This document shows, in pieces, positions 1 through 9,444 of a DNA stretch of 53,519 nucleotides (position 1 is the stretch's first letter; each line of letters starts with the position of its first letter). The notes under the pieces were generated by a model. The model searched no databases, had not been told where the DNA came from, and saw only the letters and a program-made list of their open reading frames with translations. Origin of the DNA: an uncultured Actinomycetes bacterium (GTDB lineage Bacteria; Actinomycetota; Actinomycetes; Nanopelagicales; Nanopelagicaceae); the NCBI GenBank assembly GCA_903933585.1, contig CAIZKO010000090.1, forward strand, positions 1 to 53,519, read 5' to 3'. The position numbers were made by a program, and so were the translations under genes.

Positions 1-28
1 CGTCGAGTTTAAGGAAGGAAGAGAATAA

Positions 29-655
29 ATGGCTCGTTATACCGGAGCAGATTGCAAGCGCTGCCGTCGCGAAAAAGTAAAGCTCTTTCTTAAGGGCTCT
101 AAGTGCGATGGTCCAAAGTGTCCTATTGAGTCACGTCCATACCCACCAGGGCAACATGGTCGCGGCCGTGCCAAGGAATCTGAATACCTAGGCCAACTAC
201 GCGAAAAGCAAAAGTGTGCGCGTATGTATGGAGTTCTAGAGAAGCAGTTCCGTGGATATTACGAAGAGGCAAACCGTCTTCAAGGTAAGACCGGTGAAAA
301 TCTTCTCATCATCCTAGAGACCCGTTTGGATAACGTCGTTTTCCGTGCAGGTTTCGCTAAGAGTCGCGATATGGCTCGCCAGCTTGTCCGTCACGGACAT
401 TTCCTGGTTAATGGCAAGAAGGTAAACATTCCTTCATTCCGCGTTACACCAATGGACATCATTGATGTAGTGCCTGGCTCACTGGATACCACCCCATTCA
501 TCGTTGCAAGCGCTGAATTGGGCGAGAAGACAATCCCTGCGTGGATGGAAGTTGTTGGAGCTCAGATGCGAATCTTGGTTCACGCCACCCCAACCCGCAC
601 GATTATCGACACTCTCATCCAAGAGCAACTTATCGTTGAGCTCTATAGCAAGTAA
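29..655 (+). CDS. rpsD: 30S ribosomal protein S4
   Basis: Primary 16S rRNA-binding protein that nucleates assembly of the 30S body. The 208-residue product has normal length. The N-terminus carries four cysteines (C9, C12, C26, C31) in the arrangement of the zinc-binding C+ form of S4. The S4 RNA-binding domain follows from about residue 95 (TRLDNVVFRAGFA, RHGHFLVNGKKV). A purine-rich Shine-Dalgarno (AAGGAAGGAAGAG) lies just upstream of the ATG. It precedes rpoA, the usual end of the actinobacterial S13-S11-S4-alpha-L17 operon, so rpsK should lie just left of the window. Confidence 0.98.
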   Translation: MARYTGADCKRCRREKVKLFLKGSKCDGPKCPIESRPYPPGQHGRGRAKESEYLGQLREKQKCARMYGVLEKQFRGYYEEANRLQGKTGENLLIILETRLDNVVFRAGFAKSRDMARQLVRHGHFLVNGKKVNIPSFRVTPMDIIDVVPGSLDTTPFIVASAELGEKTIPAWMEVVGAQMRILVHATPTRTIIDTLIQEQLIVELYSK

Positions 656-691
656 TTAGAAGTAAAGCAGTAAAAAAGTAGTTTCATTGCA

Positions 692-713
692 GGAGATCAA
701 ATAGTGGATCTCC
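692..713 (+). promoter_or_regulatory. small hairpin in the rpsD-rpoA spacer
   Basis: GGAGATC at 692-698 and GATCTCC at 707-713 form a perfect 7-bp stem with an 8-base loop. No T-run follows, so it is not a convincing terminator. It could be an mRNA processing or stability element between S4 and alpha; no function is shown. Confidence 0.3.
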
Positions 714-733
714 CCGACGTATGGAGGAAATAA

Positions 734-1747
734 GTGCTAATTGCACAACGCCCTATCCTCACTGAGGAAGTTGTATCAGAGTTTCGTTCGCGTTTCATTA
801 TTGAGCCGCTAGAGCCTGGCTTTGGTTATACCCTCGGTAATTCGCTGCGCCGTACCCTCTTGTCTTCGATCCCTGGTGCTGCAGTTACCAGCGTTCGCGT
901 CAATGGTGCTCTGCATGAGTTCACCACCCTCGAAGGTGTAAAAGAAGATCTCACTGAGATCGTCTTGAACATCAAGAACTTGGTCCTCTCTTCAGACAAT
1001 GATGAGCCTTCACTTCTTTACATTCGCAAGAATGGCGAAGGAGTAGTAACTGGTGCGGATATCGCAACACCAGCTGGCGTAACGGTTCACAACCCAGATC
1101 TCCATATCGCAACCCTCAACTCAAAGGCGAAATTCGAAGTTGAACTCACCGTAGAGCGCGGTCGCGGTTATGTCACTGCTGTAGCTAACAAGGCTGCCGG
1201 CGGAGAGATTGGCCGGATTCCGGTTGACTCTATCTATTCACCTGTTTTGCGCGTGACCTACAAGGTCGAAGCAACCCGCGTAGAACAACGTACAGACTTT
1301 GATCGTTTGATCGTCGATGTTGAGACCAAGCCTTCAATGCTCCCCGGAGATGCAATGGCATCTGCCGGACGAACATTGGTTGAGCTCTTCGGACTTGCTC
1401 GCGAATTGAATGTCAACGCTGAAGGTATCGAAATGGGACCCTCTATCCAAGATGCTGCGCTCGCTGCTGATCTCGCTCTTCCTATCGAAGATCTTGATCT
1501 CACCGTCCGCTCATACAACTGCCTCAAGCGCGAAGGTATTCATACCGTCGGTGAACTTGTCGGCCGTTCAGAGGCAGACCTTCTCGATATCCGTAACTTC
1601 GGTTCTAAGTCGATCGATGAAGTGAAGGCAAAACTTCACAGCATGGGTCTACAACTGAAGGACAGCCCAATCGGATTTGATCCAACACAACACCACAACT
1701 ACGGAACTGAAGTCGACGAAGATCTCGTCGAGTCAGAGCAGCTCTAG
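734..1747 (+). CDS. rpoA: DNA-directed RNA polymerase subunit alpha
   Basis: Assembly platform of RNA polymerase; the C-terminal domain contacts UP elements and activators. The 337-residue protein has the alpha N-terminal dimerisation domain (about 1-230, with [20 protein letters not shown] near residue 29) and the helix-hairpin-helix alpha-CTD (about 255-312, [11 protein letters not shown] then DIRNFGSKS). The GTG start at 734 follows a strong GGAGGA site at 723-728. It ends in a short acidic tail. rplQ begins 9 bases after its stop, so the two are co-transcribed. Confidence 0.98.
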   Translation: MLIAQRPILTEEVVSEFRSRFIIEPLEPGFGYTLGNSLRRTLLSSIPGAAVTSVRVNGALHEFTTLEGVKEDLTEIVLNIKNLVLSSDNDEPSLLYIRKNGEGVVTGADIATPAGVTVHNPDLHIATLNSKAKFEVELTVERGRGYVTAVANKAAGGEIGRIPVDSIYSPVLRVTYKVEATRVEQRTDFDRLIVDVETKPSMLPGDAMASAGRTLVELFGLARELNVNAEGIEMGPSIQDAALAADLALPIEDLDLTVRSYNCLKREGIHTVGELVGRSEADLLDIRNFGSKSIDEVKAKLHSMGLQLKDSPIGFDPTQHHNYGTEVDEDLVESEQL

Positions 1748-1756
1748 GAGAACGCC

Positions 1757-2113
1757 ATGCCAACACCAAGTAGAGGACCTCGTCTCGGAAGCGGTCCAGC
1801 ACACGAGAGATTGTTGCTAGGCACACTCGCAGAGCAACTCTTCGAACACGGCAAGATCAAGACCACTGAGGCAAAGGCTAAGCGCCTACGTCCTTTGGCG
1901 GAAAAGTTGATCACCGCTGCTATCGAAGGTGACTTAGCTGCGCGTCGTCGCGTCATGGAGACAATCCAGAATAAGAGCGTTGTACATACACTCTTTACTG
2001 AGATTGCACCTCGTTTCGCAACACGTCCAGGTGGTTACACCCGCATTACAAAGGTTGGTCCACGTAACGGTGACAATGCCCCAATGGCTGTCATCGAACT
2101 CGTCAACGACTAA
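1757..2113 (+). CDS. rplQ: 50S ribosomal protein L17
   Basis: Large-subunit ribosomal protein near the exit-tunnel region. The 118-residue product starts [13 protein letters not shown] and carries the L17 core ([31 protein letters not shown]). The end ([12 protein letters not shown]) is the normal bacterial terminus, without the long alanine- and lysine-rich tail found in many high-GC actinobacteria. A GGAG site precedes the ATG. It is the last gene of the S4-alpha-L17 run; a strong hairpin begins 34 bases after its stop. Confidence 0.97.
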   Translation: MPTPSRGPRLGSGPAHERLLLGTLAEQLFEHGKIKTTEAKAKRLRPLAEKLITAAIEGDLAARRRVMETIQNKSVVHTLFTEIAPRFATRPGGYTRITKVGPRNGDNAPMAVIELVND

Positions 2114-2140
2114 TTATTTGTAACACAGTAAGAAAAGTTT

Positions 2141-3007
2141 ATGATCGAACCCGCTCTCAATCCTGAGAGCGGGTTTCGTCGTTTGCGCATAGACCTGGCC
2201 TACGATGGAACTAATTACGCTGGTTGGGCGAAGCAGCCCGACCAAAAAACCTTGCAAGGCGCTATTGAAGATGCTCTTGCAAAGTTAGTACGTACCCCTG
2301 TAAACACCGTAGTTGCTGGTCGTACCGACGCCGGAGTACATGCCACAGGTCAGGTGCTCCACGCTGATATTCCAGAAGGGCTGGAGGCTTCTCGCTATCG
2401 CCCCGAGGAAGATATCTGGGATTTTGACCACTTTAAATTCCGATTGAATCAGATGCTCGATGAAGATATTCGGGTGTTGCGAGTCGATTTTGCCCCCGCT
2501 AATTTTGATGCTCGCTTCTCTGCGAGTGCCCGTCACTATCGCTATAAATTGCTCGACGGCAATCGGGACCTTATGCCGCTCCAAAGATTTGATACTGCGA
2601 CTTGGTTTCGTCCACTAGATATTGATTTGATGAACCGAGCGAGCGCTGCAATGCTGGGAAAGCACGATTTCTTCACCTTCTGTCGCTTCCGCGATGGGGG
2701 AACTACCGTGCGAACCTTGTTGGAGTTCACCTGGAGCCGTGACCCCTCAGGGCTGGTGGTCTGCGATATCGCCGCAGATGGTTTTGGTTGGAATATGGTG
2801 CGCAATCTGGTGGGGGCTGCGGTCTGCGTCGGCGAGGGTCGATTTGCGGCGAGTTGGATGGCTGAAATTTTGAACCAGACCGCCCGAACCTCTGACTCCT
2901 ACGTCTTTCCGGCGCGTGGGCTTACCTTGGCCCAGGTGGATTATCCCGATGCCGCCGCTCTGGCCAGTATTACGCTCTCAGATTACCTAGCGGAACCCTC
3001 ATTTTGA
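2141..3007 (+). CDS. truA: tRNA pseudouridine(38-40) synthase TruA
   Basis: Converts U38-U40 of the tRNA anticodon arm to pseudouridine. The catalytic aspartate is D63 in AGRTDAGVHATGQ, and the protein continues with typical TruA segments (FDARFSASARHYRYKL, HDFFTFCRF, FGWNMVRNLVGA). As drawn from the ATG at 2141 it has 288 residues, but the first 14 are not family-like and are encoded inside a 12-bp hairpin. An in-frame TTG at 2183 would give the more typical start MRIDLAYDGT, so the true start is uncertain. The gene follows rplQ as in most Actinobacteria. Confidence 0.95.
   Translation: MIEPALNPESGFRRLRIDLAYDGTNYAGWAKQPDQKTLQGAIEDALAKLVRTPVNTVVAGRTDAGVHATGQVLHADIPEGLEASRYRPEEDIWDFDHFKFRLNQMLDEDIRVLRVDFAPANFDARFSASARHYRYKLLDGNRDLMPLQRFDTATWFRPLDIDLMNRASAAMLGKHDFFTFCRFRDGGTTVRTLLEFTWSRDPSGLVVCDIAADGFGWNMVRNLVGAAVCVGEGRFAASWMAEILNQTARTSDSYVFPARGLTLAQVDYPDAAALASITLSDYLAEPSF
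2148..2176 (+). terminator. strong hairpin after rplQ overlapping the truA 5' end
   Basis: AACCCGCTCTCA (2148-2159) and TGAGAGCGGGTT (2164-2175) form a perfect 12-bp GC-rich stem with a 4-base ATCC loop. Only three T follow, so it is a weak-tailed intrinsic terminator or an attenuator. It lies inside the first codons of truA if truA starts at 2141. Confidence 0.55.
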
Positions 3008-3067
3008 CCCCAAGGGGCTCTGGAAGGTAACCTGCTCCTCTGCCTGTGTGTTGGATTCAGCCCTGGG

Positions 3068-3096
3068 TTGATTCTCAGAGCACCAAGCTTTGATAA
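3068..3096 (+). promoter_or_regulatory. predicted sigma-70-type promoter for rplM-rpsI
   Basis: TTGATT (3068-3073) and TGATAA (3091-3096) are separated by 17 bases in the 126-base truA-rplM gap. This is the only good match there. It would give a leader of about 30 bases before the rplM GTG. Confidence 0.5.
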
Positions 3097-3133
3097 GTAA
3101 GAGTTTAACTAAGACTAGAAAGAGAGAGACCTC

Positions 3134-3589
3134 GTGCGCACATTTACACCGAAAGCTGGTGACGTCACCCGCAAGTGGCATGTCATCGACGCTGAAGGAG
3201 TTGTCCTTGGTCGCCTTGCTAGCCATGCAGCCGTCCTTCTTCGCGGCAAGCATAAGACCACCTTTGCGCCACATATCGATATGGGCGACTTTGTCATTGT
3301 GATCAATGCAGAGAAGATCGTTCTTACTGGTCAGAAGGCCGGCAAGAAGTTTGCTCACCATCACTCAGGTTATCCAGGCGGTATGACTTCTATCGTTTAC
3401 GCAGACTTGATCAACCAGGATCCGACTCGTGTTATCGAGAAGGCGATCCTCGGAATGATTCCAAAGAACAAGCTCGGGCGTTCAGTCGGCTCAAAGCTCA
3501 AGGTTTACGCCGGTCCTGCGCACCCACATGCTGCACAGAACCCAACACCATATGTATTTACTCAAGTTTCTCAAATCGTGAAGAAGTAA
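3134..3589 (+). CDS. rplM: 50S ribosomal protein L13
   Basis: Early-assembling large-subunit protein. The 151-residue product matches the family length and shows the L13 core: [18 protein letters not shown] near residue 15 and [21 protein letters not shown] near residue 55, then HSGYPGGM. It begins with GTG at 3134, after the purine-rich stretch AGAAAGAGAGAGA. rpsI follows after 9 bases, the universal L13-S9 pair. Confidence 0.98.
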   Translation: MRTFTPKAGDVTRKWHVIDAEGVVLGRLASHAAVLLRGKHKTTFAPHIDMGDFVIVINAEKIVLTGQKAGKKFAHHHSGYPGGMTSIVYADLINQDPTRVIEKAILGMIPKNKLGRSVGSKLKVYAGPAHPHAAQNPTPYVFTQVSQIVKK

Positions 3590-3598
3590 GGGATAGAC

Positions 3599-4084
3599 AT
3601 GTCAGATTTAGATACAGTCATCGATGGCGAAGAAGAAGTTCTCACTTCATTCTCTTCTTCAACACCAGCTGCTTCAACCAACCGCCCAGCAATCAAGGCT
3701 CCAGGAGGCGGCACCGGTCGTCGTAAGGAAGCCGTTGCTCGCGTACGTTTAGTACCCGGAACAGGTAAGTGGGTTGTTAACGGTAAGGCACTCGATGTGT
3801 ACTTCCCAAACAAAGTTCACCAACAGTCTGTCTCTGAGCCTTTCCGCACCGTAGGTGCCGAGAATCAGTACGACGTCTTTGCTCGCATCAATGGTGGCGG
3901 AACATCTGGCCAAGCCGGTGCGCTTCGCCTTGGAGTTGCTCGTGCACTCAATGAGATTGATCGCGATGCTAACCGTCCTGCACTTAAGAAGGCTGGATTC
4001 CTTACTCGTGACCCTCGTGTCATCGAGCGTAAGAAGTACGGTCTAAAGAAGGCACGTAAGCGTTCTCAATACAGCAAGCGTTAA
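3599..4084 (+). CDS. rpsI: 30S ribosomal protein S9
   Basis: Small-subunit protein whose C-terminal tail reaches the P-site tRNA. The conserved domain (from about residue 38, [17 protein letters not shown]) ends in the required basic tail ([11 protein letters not shown]). Residues 1-37 form an acidic then Ser/Pro/Ala-rich extension, seen in many actinobacterial S9 proteins, which makes it 161 residues instead of about 130. It is co-transcribed with rplM, and AAGGGA precedes the ATG. Confidence 0.98.
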   Translation: MSDLDTVIDGEEEVLTSFSSSTPAASTNRPAIKAPGGGTGRRKEAVARVRLVPGTGKWVVNGKALDVYFPNKVHQQSVSEPFRTVGAENQYDVFARINGGGTSGQAGALRLGVARALNEIDRDANRPALKKAGFLTRDPRVIERKKYGLKKARKRSQYSKR

Positions 4085-4110
4085 TTCTCTCTACGCGATT
4101 GCCTTATTAA

Positions 4111-5451
4111 ATGGCGCTCTTTGGCACCGATGGTGTCCGAGGACTCGCTAACGGTTTCCTAACCGCAGAACTCGCCGTTGATCTTTCGATTGCCGCTGCG
4201 CATATTCTCGGTGAACTTGGCGCCTTTGAAGGACATCGTCCTAAAGCAATTGTTGGACAAGATTCGCGTGCATCCGGCGAATTCTTGGAGGCAGCAGTCG
4301 TTGCTGGTTTAGCAAGTGCCGGAGTTGATGTTTATCGAGTAGGGATTCTTCCAACGCCGGCTATCGCACATCTCGTTGCAGAGAGCGGTGCAGATCTGGG
4401 CGTAATGCTCAGCGCATCGCATAACCCCATGCCTGATAATGGAATTAAATTCTTTGCTAAAGGCGGCGGAAAACTCGATGATGCACTCGAGGCCGCTATA
4501 GAAAAGCGCATGGGCGAAGGGTGGGAGCGTCCAACCGGGCGCAATGTGGGTCGCGTCATCAACGATGACTCTGCCGCCGAAAGGTACATATTCCACCTCT
4601 TAAATTCGCTCACCATGAATCTGGGTGGGATCAAGGTTGTCGTGGACTGTGCCAATGGTGCTTCCTCGCGGGTCGCTCCTAAGACTTATACGCGTGCTGG
4701 CGCAGAAGTGATCGCTATCTCGCATGAGCCAGATGGTTGGAATATCAATGAAAATTGCGGGTCTACCCACCTCGAAAACATTAAGGCAAAAGTCTTGGAA
4801 ACGGGTGCTGACTTAGGCATCGCTCATGATGGAGATGCAGACCGTTGTTTAGCAATCGATAGCAAAGGAAATGAAGTCGATGGCGATTTCATTATGGCAA
4901 TCCTGGCTGCAGATTGGCAGAGCAGGGGTTTGCTCAAGAACGAAACCATCGTTGGAACTGTGATGAGTAATTTGGGATTTTTTAAGGCGATGGAAGCTCT
5001 CGACATTAACGTTGAAACAACTGCCGTGGGTGACCGCTATGTCCTTGAAAAAATGTTGGCCGATGATTTTGTATTAGGCGGAGAGCAATCAGGCCACATC
5101 ATCATGCGTCACTACGCAAATACCGGTGATGGGCTATTGACGGCACTTCACCTTATGCAGGCAATCAAATCCAGCGGTAAATCACTTGCGGATTTGAGCA
5201 CAGTAATGAAGCGCTTCCCACAAGAGTTGATAAACGTAAAGAATGTAGCCAAAGAGAAACTTTCTACCTCTATGAAGATAAAGAGCGAGATTGACCGACG
5301 CCAAGCTGAACTAGGATCTTCGGGAAGAATTCTGGTCCGTGCATCTGGAACCGAGAGTTTGGTTCGCGTGATGGTCGAGGCACAGAGCGCTGATCTGGCG
5401 GCGCAGATAGCCGAAGAATTGGCTGCTCTAGTAAGATCTGAACTCTCGTAA
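4111..5451 (+). CDS. glmM: phosphoglucosamine mutase
   Basis: Interconverts glucosamine-6-phosphate and glucosamine-1-phosphate on the route to UDP-GlcNAc and peptidoglycan. The 446-residue protein starts MALFGTDGVRGLANG. It has the phosphoserine loop SASHNPMPDNG (active serine S103), the metal-binding loop HDGDADRC near residue 240, the sugar-binding GGEQSGH, and the C-terminal phosphate-binding RASGTES. There is no clear Shine-Dalgarno. It sits 26 bases after rpsI and 24 bases before glmS, its pathway partner. Confidence 0.97.
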   Translation: MALFGTDGVRGLANGFLTAELAVDLSIAAAHILGELGAFEGHRPKAIVGQDSRASGEFLEAAVVAGLASAGVDVYRVGILPTPAIAHLVAESGADLGVMLSASHNPMPDNGIKFFAKGGGKLDDALEAAIEKRMGEGWERPTGRNVGRVINDDSAAERYIFHLLNSLTMNLGGIKVVVDCANGASSRVAPKTYTRAGAEVIAISHEPDGWNINENCGSTHLENIKAKVLETGADLGIAHDGDADRCLAIDSKGNEVDGDFIMAILAADWQSRGLLKNETIVGTVMSNLGFFKAMEALDINVETTAVGDRYVLEKMLADDFVLGGEQSGHIIMRHYANTGDGLLTALHLMQAIKSSGKSLADLSTVMKRFPQELINVKNVAKEKLSTSMKIKSEIDRRQAELGSSGRILVRASGTESLVRVMVEAQSADLAAQIAEELAALVRSELS

Positions 5452-5475
5452 CCACCTCTTAAAGGAGTAACCGCC

Positions 5476-7296
5476 ATGTGTGGCATTGTCGGATACACCG
5501 GTAAGGCCCTGGCACTCTCTCCCGTCCTTGAAGGACTTCGCCGCTTGGAATACCGCGGTTACGACTCGGCCGGAATCGCCCTCGTTATTGCGAAGGGGGA
5601 GCCGCTTTGGATTGAAAAGCGCGCTGGCAAACTTACAAATCTTGAAACATCGCTCGGTGAAACAAACCCCATTTCCCACTCTGGTATCGGACACACTCGC
5701 TGGGCCACTCACGGTGGGCCAACTGATGTTAATGCGCATCCGCATTTAGATAATGAAGGAAAGCTCGCCCTCATTCACAATGGAATTATTGAAAATTATG
5801 TGGAGCTGCGAGAACTTCTCGAGAAGCGCGGACATATATTCAAATCAGAGACTGATACCGAGTCTGTCGTTCACCTGCTGAGCGATGCTCGCAAATCTCA
5901 CAAGGGTGATCTGGCGGCTGCTATGAGAGAAGTCTGCGCCCAACTGCGCGGCTCATTTACCCTACTTGCAATCCATAGCGATGAGCCTGGTCGCATCGTT
6001 GGCGCTCGCCGCAATTCGCCTCTCGTTGTTGGTGTCGGTGACGGAGAGAATTTCCTCGCTTCTGATGTCGCAGCCTTTATCGCTCACACCAAGCACGCCT
6101 TGGAACTCGGCCAAGATGAGGTAGTTGATATCACCTCTACCTCCATCGTGGTTACCGATATCACCGGAAACGTGCTTAAGCCACGTGAATTTGAAATCCT
6201 TTGGGATGCCTCGGCTGCTGAACGCGGTGGATATCCCCATTTCATGCTTAAAGAGATTTATGAGCAGCCCAAGGCGATTGCCGACACCTTGATTGGTCGT
6301 ACCGCAGGGTTAGACGAAGAGATTACCTCTGGAATTAATTTGGCGGGAATTTCAAAGGTAGTCATCATCGCTTGTGGAACCGCGTACCACGCTGGACTAG
6401 TGGGCAAGTATGCGATCGAAAAGTGGGCAAATGTTCCCGTTGATGTGGAACTGGCATCCGAATATCGTTATCGCGATCCAGCTGTTGACTCATCAACGCT
6501 GGTCATTCCGATCTCGCAATCCGGCGAGACGATGGATACCTTGATGGCGCTGCGCTACGCCAAGTCACATGGCGCTCGCGTATTTGCCGTCTGCAATACC
6601 AATGGATCGACAATTCCGCGTGAGTCCGATGCCGTTCTCTATACACATGCGGGTCCGGAGATCGCAGTAGCTTCTACAAAGGCCTTCGCTACTCAGCTGA
6701 TCGCTATGTACTTGATAGCGCTGCACTTGGGTCGCGTGCGCGGAACTATCACCGAAGAGTTTTATACCGAGATAAGTGCTGAAATCGCCGATCTTCCCTC
6801 CAAAGTAGAACAAGTGCTCGAAACAGTAGAGCCGTTGCGTGCGCTCACCCGCGACTTCAAAGATTCTACTTCGGTGCTATTTTTAGGTCGCCACGTCGGA
6901 TTCCCCACCGCCCTCGAAGGCGCCTTGAAGCTTAAAGAGTTGGCCTACATGCATGCCGAAGGTTTTGCTGGTGGTGAGTTAAAGCATGGACCGATCGCGC
7001 TGATTGATATTGGAACTCCGGTGGTAGCGATCATGCCTCCACTCAATACCCCGCTCTACGAAAAGATGGCGAGTAATGTGCAAGAGGTGAAAGCGCGCGG
7101 TGCAATCGTGATTGCAATCGGAGATACTGACCTGGCAAGTGCAACCCACAATATTCGGATTCCTACTTCGCATGATTTCTTACAACCAGTTCTAGCCGTA
7201 GTCCCGCTTCAGGTAATCGCATATGAAATGGCCGTTGCTCGCGGAAACGATGTAGATCAACCTCGCAATCTGGCAAAGTCGGTAACGGTCGAATGA
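5476..7296 (+). CDS. glmS: glutamine--fructose-6-phosphate aminotransferase (isomerizing)
   Basis: Makes glucosamine-6-phosphate from fructose-6-phosphate and glutamine, the first committed step to UDP-GlcNAc. At 606 residues it is full length. Cys2 (MCGIVGYTG) is the glutaminase nucleophile. Residues 1 to about 230 form the class II amidotransferase domain, followed by two SIS sugar-isomerase domains (CGTAYHAG near 300, SQSGETMDT near 347, GRHVGFPTALEGALKLKE near 475). The C-terminus DQPRNLAKSVTVE is the family signature. AAAGGAG precedes the ATG. Its stop overlaps the next gene by 4 bases. Confidence 0.98.
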   Translation: MCGIVGYTGKALALSPVLEGLRRLEYRGYDSAGIALVIAKGEPLWIEKRAGKLTNLETSLGETNPISHSGIGHTRWATHGGPTDVNAHPHLDNEGKLALIHNGIIENYVELRELLEKRGHIFKSETDTESVVHLLSDARKSHKGDLAAAMREVCAQLRGSFTLLAIHSDEPGRIVGARRNSPLVVGVGDGENFLASDVAAFIAHTKHALELGQDEVVDITSTSIVVTDITGNVLKPREFEILWDASAAERGGYPHFMLKEIYEQPKAIADTLIGRTAGLDEEITSGINLAGISKVVIIACGTAYHAGLVGKYAIEKWANVPVDVELASEYRYRDPAVDSSTLVIPISQSGETMDTLMALRYAKSHGARVFAVCNTNGSTIPRESDAVLYTHAGPEIAVASTKAFATQLIAMYLIALHLGRVRGTITEEFYTEISAEIADLPSKVEQVLETVEPLRALTRDFKDSTSVLFLGRHVGFPTALEGALKLKELAYMHAEGFAGGELKHGPIALIDIGTPVVAIMPPLNTPLYEKMASNVQEVKARGAIVIAIGDTDLASATHNIRIPTSHDFLQPVLAVVPLQVIAYEMAVARGNDVDQPRNLAKSVTVE

Positions 7297-7970
7297 TCTG
7301 GGGCTCGCTGGAAGTTCATCGCCGGCAGCAACGCAACCGCGCAATAAAGATCTCTCTCTCACTCTTTCTGGCTTTCTTAGTAGTCACCGAACAAGTTCTC
7401 ACTAAGAGTTACATTTTTCGACTCGATGACAGGATTGCCGCAATTAGACATCACACCTTCCGAGGGATGTCGAGTCACCTCTTGCTCGCACTCGATGATT
7501 TGGGTCTGCGTAGTTTGACTGCAACTTGCCTTCTTGTAACCGCGGTTCTGATCGCCTACAAATATAAGTCTTGGCGCCCGATCAACTTCTCGCTCGCAGC
7601 GCTGCTCCTTCTGAATGGTGTGGTTGGGGTTGCAAAGATGGTCTTTGGACGAACCAAGCCACGACTAGGTTTTGATACCTACCACACCGGGGTTGTTGGT
7701 TCATATCCCAGCGGCCACTCCTCAAATGCACTTCTGACCTGGGGTGCATTGGCCTATTTGATTTATAGATATACCGCTTTTGGTGCCAAGAGATCACTCG
7801 CCTTGTATTCTCTCGTCGGCGTAGTCACAACAACTGTCTGTTTAGTTTCGCTCATTCGCAACACGCATTGGTTTAGCGATCTCATCGGTGGAGCATTTCT
7901 CGGAGGATCCATCCTGGTATTCCTCATCGCAGCAGATCGAGCTTGGCCTTCGGAGAGGCAGCCATCATGA
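7293..7970 (+). CDS. PAP2-family membrane phosphatase
   Basis: A 225-residue membrane protein of the PAP2/phosphatidic-acid-phosphatase superfamily, which dephosphorylates lipid phosphates such as undecaprenyl diphosphate. The three phosphatase motifs are visible: K-x6-KP (KMVFGRTKP, with Lys for the usual Arg), PSGHSSNA, and R-x2-H-x3-D (RNTHWFSD). About five hydrophobic helices surround them. It overlaps glmS by ATGA and is itself overlapped by acpS. The position between glmS and acpS suggests a cell-envelope lipid carrier role, but the substrate cannot be told from sequence. Confidence 0.85.
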   Translation: MIWGSLEVHRRQQRNRAIKISLSLFLAFLVVTEQVLTKSYIFRLDDRIAAIRHHTFRGMSSHLLLALDDLGLRSLTATCLLVTAVLIAYKYKSWRPINFSLAALLLLNGVVGVAKMVFGRTKPRLGFDTYHTGVVGSYPSGHSSNALLTWGALAYLIYRYTAFGAKRSLALYSLVGVVTTTVCLVSLIRNTHWFSDLIGGAFLGGSILVFLIAADRAWPSERQPS

Positions 7971-8311
7971 TTGAGGGAATTGGTATTGATGTAGTCGATA
8001 TCGCTCGTTTTCAGGAGTCGCTCGACCGCACTCCGGCAATGAGAGAACGGCTGTTTACCGAGCGCGAGGCACTTTTGAAGGTCTCCTCGCTCGCCGCGCG
8101 CTTTGCCGCTAAGGAGGCGCTCGTGAAAGCGCTCGACGCCCGTGATCTATTTTCTTGGCACGAGGCCGAAGTTATCAATCAAGAATCCGGCAAGCCGACA
8201 TTCATCTTTACTGGAGCGCTTGCGACCAGGATCGCGGGACTAACAGTTCATCTCACTCTCTCTCACGATGCCGGAATTGCATCTGCCATGGTCGTAATAG
8301 AGAGTATTTAA
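7967..8311 (+). CDS. acpS: holo-[acyl-carrier-protein] synthase
   Basis: Transfers phosphopantetheine from CoA to acyl carrier protein. The 114-residue product has the metal-binding aspartate D8 in GIGIDVVDI and E50 in ARFAAKEALVKAL. A longer reading from a TTG at 7943 exists, but the ATG at 7967 gives the normal MIEGIGIDVV start, has CGGAGAGG upstream (7951-7958), and overlaps the previous stop as ATGA. The usual actinobacterial neighbour nnrE/nnrD (NAD(P)HX repair) is missing between acpS and alr. Confidence 0.95.
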   Translation: MIEGIGIDVVDIARFQESLDRTPAMRERLFTEREALLKVSSLAARFAAKEALVKALDARDLFSWHEAEVINQESGKPTFIFTGALATRIAGLTVHLTLSHDAGIASAMVVIESI

Positions 8312-8312
8312 G

Positions 8313-9410
8313 ATGCGGGCCTTTGTTCAGATCGATCTTGACGCGATCGCCCACAATATCGCTGAAGTGCGAAGGCGGACCATTGCTCCGATCTTGGCTG
8401 TTGTAAAAGCAGATGCCTATGGTCATGGACTTATTCCAATTGCAACTACCGCTATTGATTCCGGTGCGACCTGGCTGGGAGTCGCCTTGCTTGAAGAAGC
8501 TCTCTTACTGCGTGAGGCGGGGATCGAAGTACCCATCATCGCTTGGTTAACGCCACCTCACGATGATTTTGAAGCAGCCCTGAAAAACGATATTGATCTC
8601 TCTGTATCTTCGGTTGAGTTATTTGAAGAGATTTTGGAAATTGCTCAAGGCTTAAGGATCAAGCCGCGGCTGCACTTTGAAGTAGATACCGGTATGAGGC
8701 GTGGTGGGGTTCTCGATGGCTGGGAAGAGTTTCTAAAGTTTGCCGCTGATCATAAATCCGAATTTGAGCTGATGGGATTCTGGTCCCACTTTGCTAGGGC
8801 AGATGAACCTGACTCGGAATTCAATTTCACCCAAATGTTTGAGTTCAAAACCAAGTTAATTGCTCTTGAAGAGGCTTGGTTGATTCCGACCACTGTACAT
8901 CTTTCAAACTCTGCTGCAATTCTGAGCAATTCTGCCGCCCATCACTCCATGGTGCGACTCGGAATTGCGATGTATGGACTAAGTCCCGATGTTAAGAGCA
9001 TGGGTGCGGGCAGCGAATTCAATTTACGTCCTGCGATGACAATCAAGGCCCAGTTGCATCTGGTGAAGTGCGCCAAGGCTGGTGACGCCGTCGGATATGG
9101 CGGAACTGAAGTTCTTACCCACGATACAAAATTGGGAGTCGTGGCAATGGGATATTCCGATGGGCTCCCTCGCTCAACCTCAAACGCTGTGGGGGTTTCC
9201 TTTGCCGGACGAAAAGCTCCGCTCGTCGGTCGAATCTCTATGGATCAGTGCGTTGTAGATCTGGGATTGGATTCACAGGCGCAAGCCGGTGATTATGTCA
9301 CTGTCATGGGGGGCGATGGCTATTCCATTGATGAGTGGGCGAGCGCTGCCAATACTATAAATTATGAAATAGTCACACGCATTGCGCCTCGAGTACCTAG
9401 AATCTACTAA
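8313..9410 (+). CDS. alr: alanine racemase
   Basis: PLP enzyme making D-alanine for peptidoglycan. The 365-residue protein carries the PLP lysine K32 in AVVKADAYGHG and the opposing catalytic tyrosine Y262 in AVGYGGTE. HFEVDTGMRRGG near 121 and GRISMDQCVVDLG near 310 complete the fold-III barrel and C-terminal beta domain. It begins one base after the acpS stop, so it is almost certainly translated from the same mRNA. In most Actinobacteria alr is followed by tsaE; here a transporter operon separates them. Confidence 0.97.
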   Translation: MRAFVQIDLDAIAHNIAEVRRRTIAPILAVVKADAYGHGLIPIATTAIDSGATWLGVALLEEALLLREAGIEVPIIAWLTPPHDDFEAALKNDIDLSVSSVELFEEILEIAQGLRIKPRLHFEVDTGMRRGGVLDGWEEFLKFAADHKSEFELMGFWSHFARADEPDSEFNFTQMFEFKTKLIALEEAWLIPTTVHLSNSAAILSNSAAHHSMVRLGIAMYGLSPDVKSMGAGSEFNLRPAMTIKAQLHLVKCAKAGDAVGYGGTEVLTHDTKLGVVAMGYSDGLPRSTSNAVGVSFAGRKAPLVGRISMDQCVVDLGLDSQAQAGDYVTVMGGDGYSIDEWASAANTINYEIVTRIAPRVPRIY

Positions 9411-9444
9411 TTAAAGTCGGACTCATTGACGAGGGGTGGTTGCA

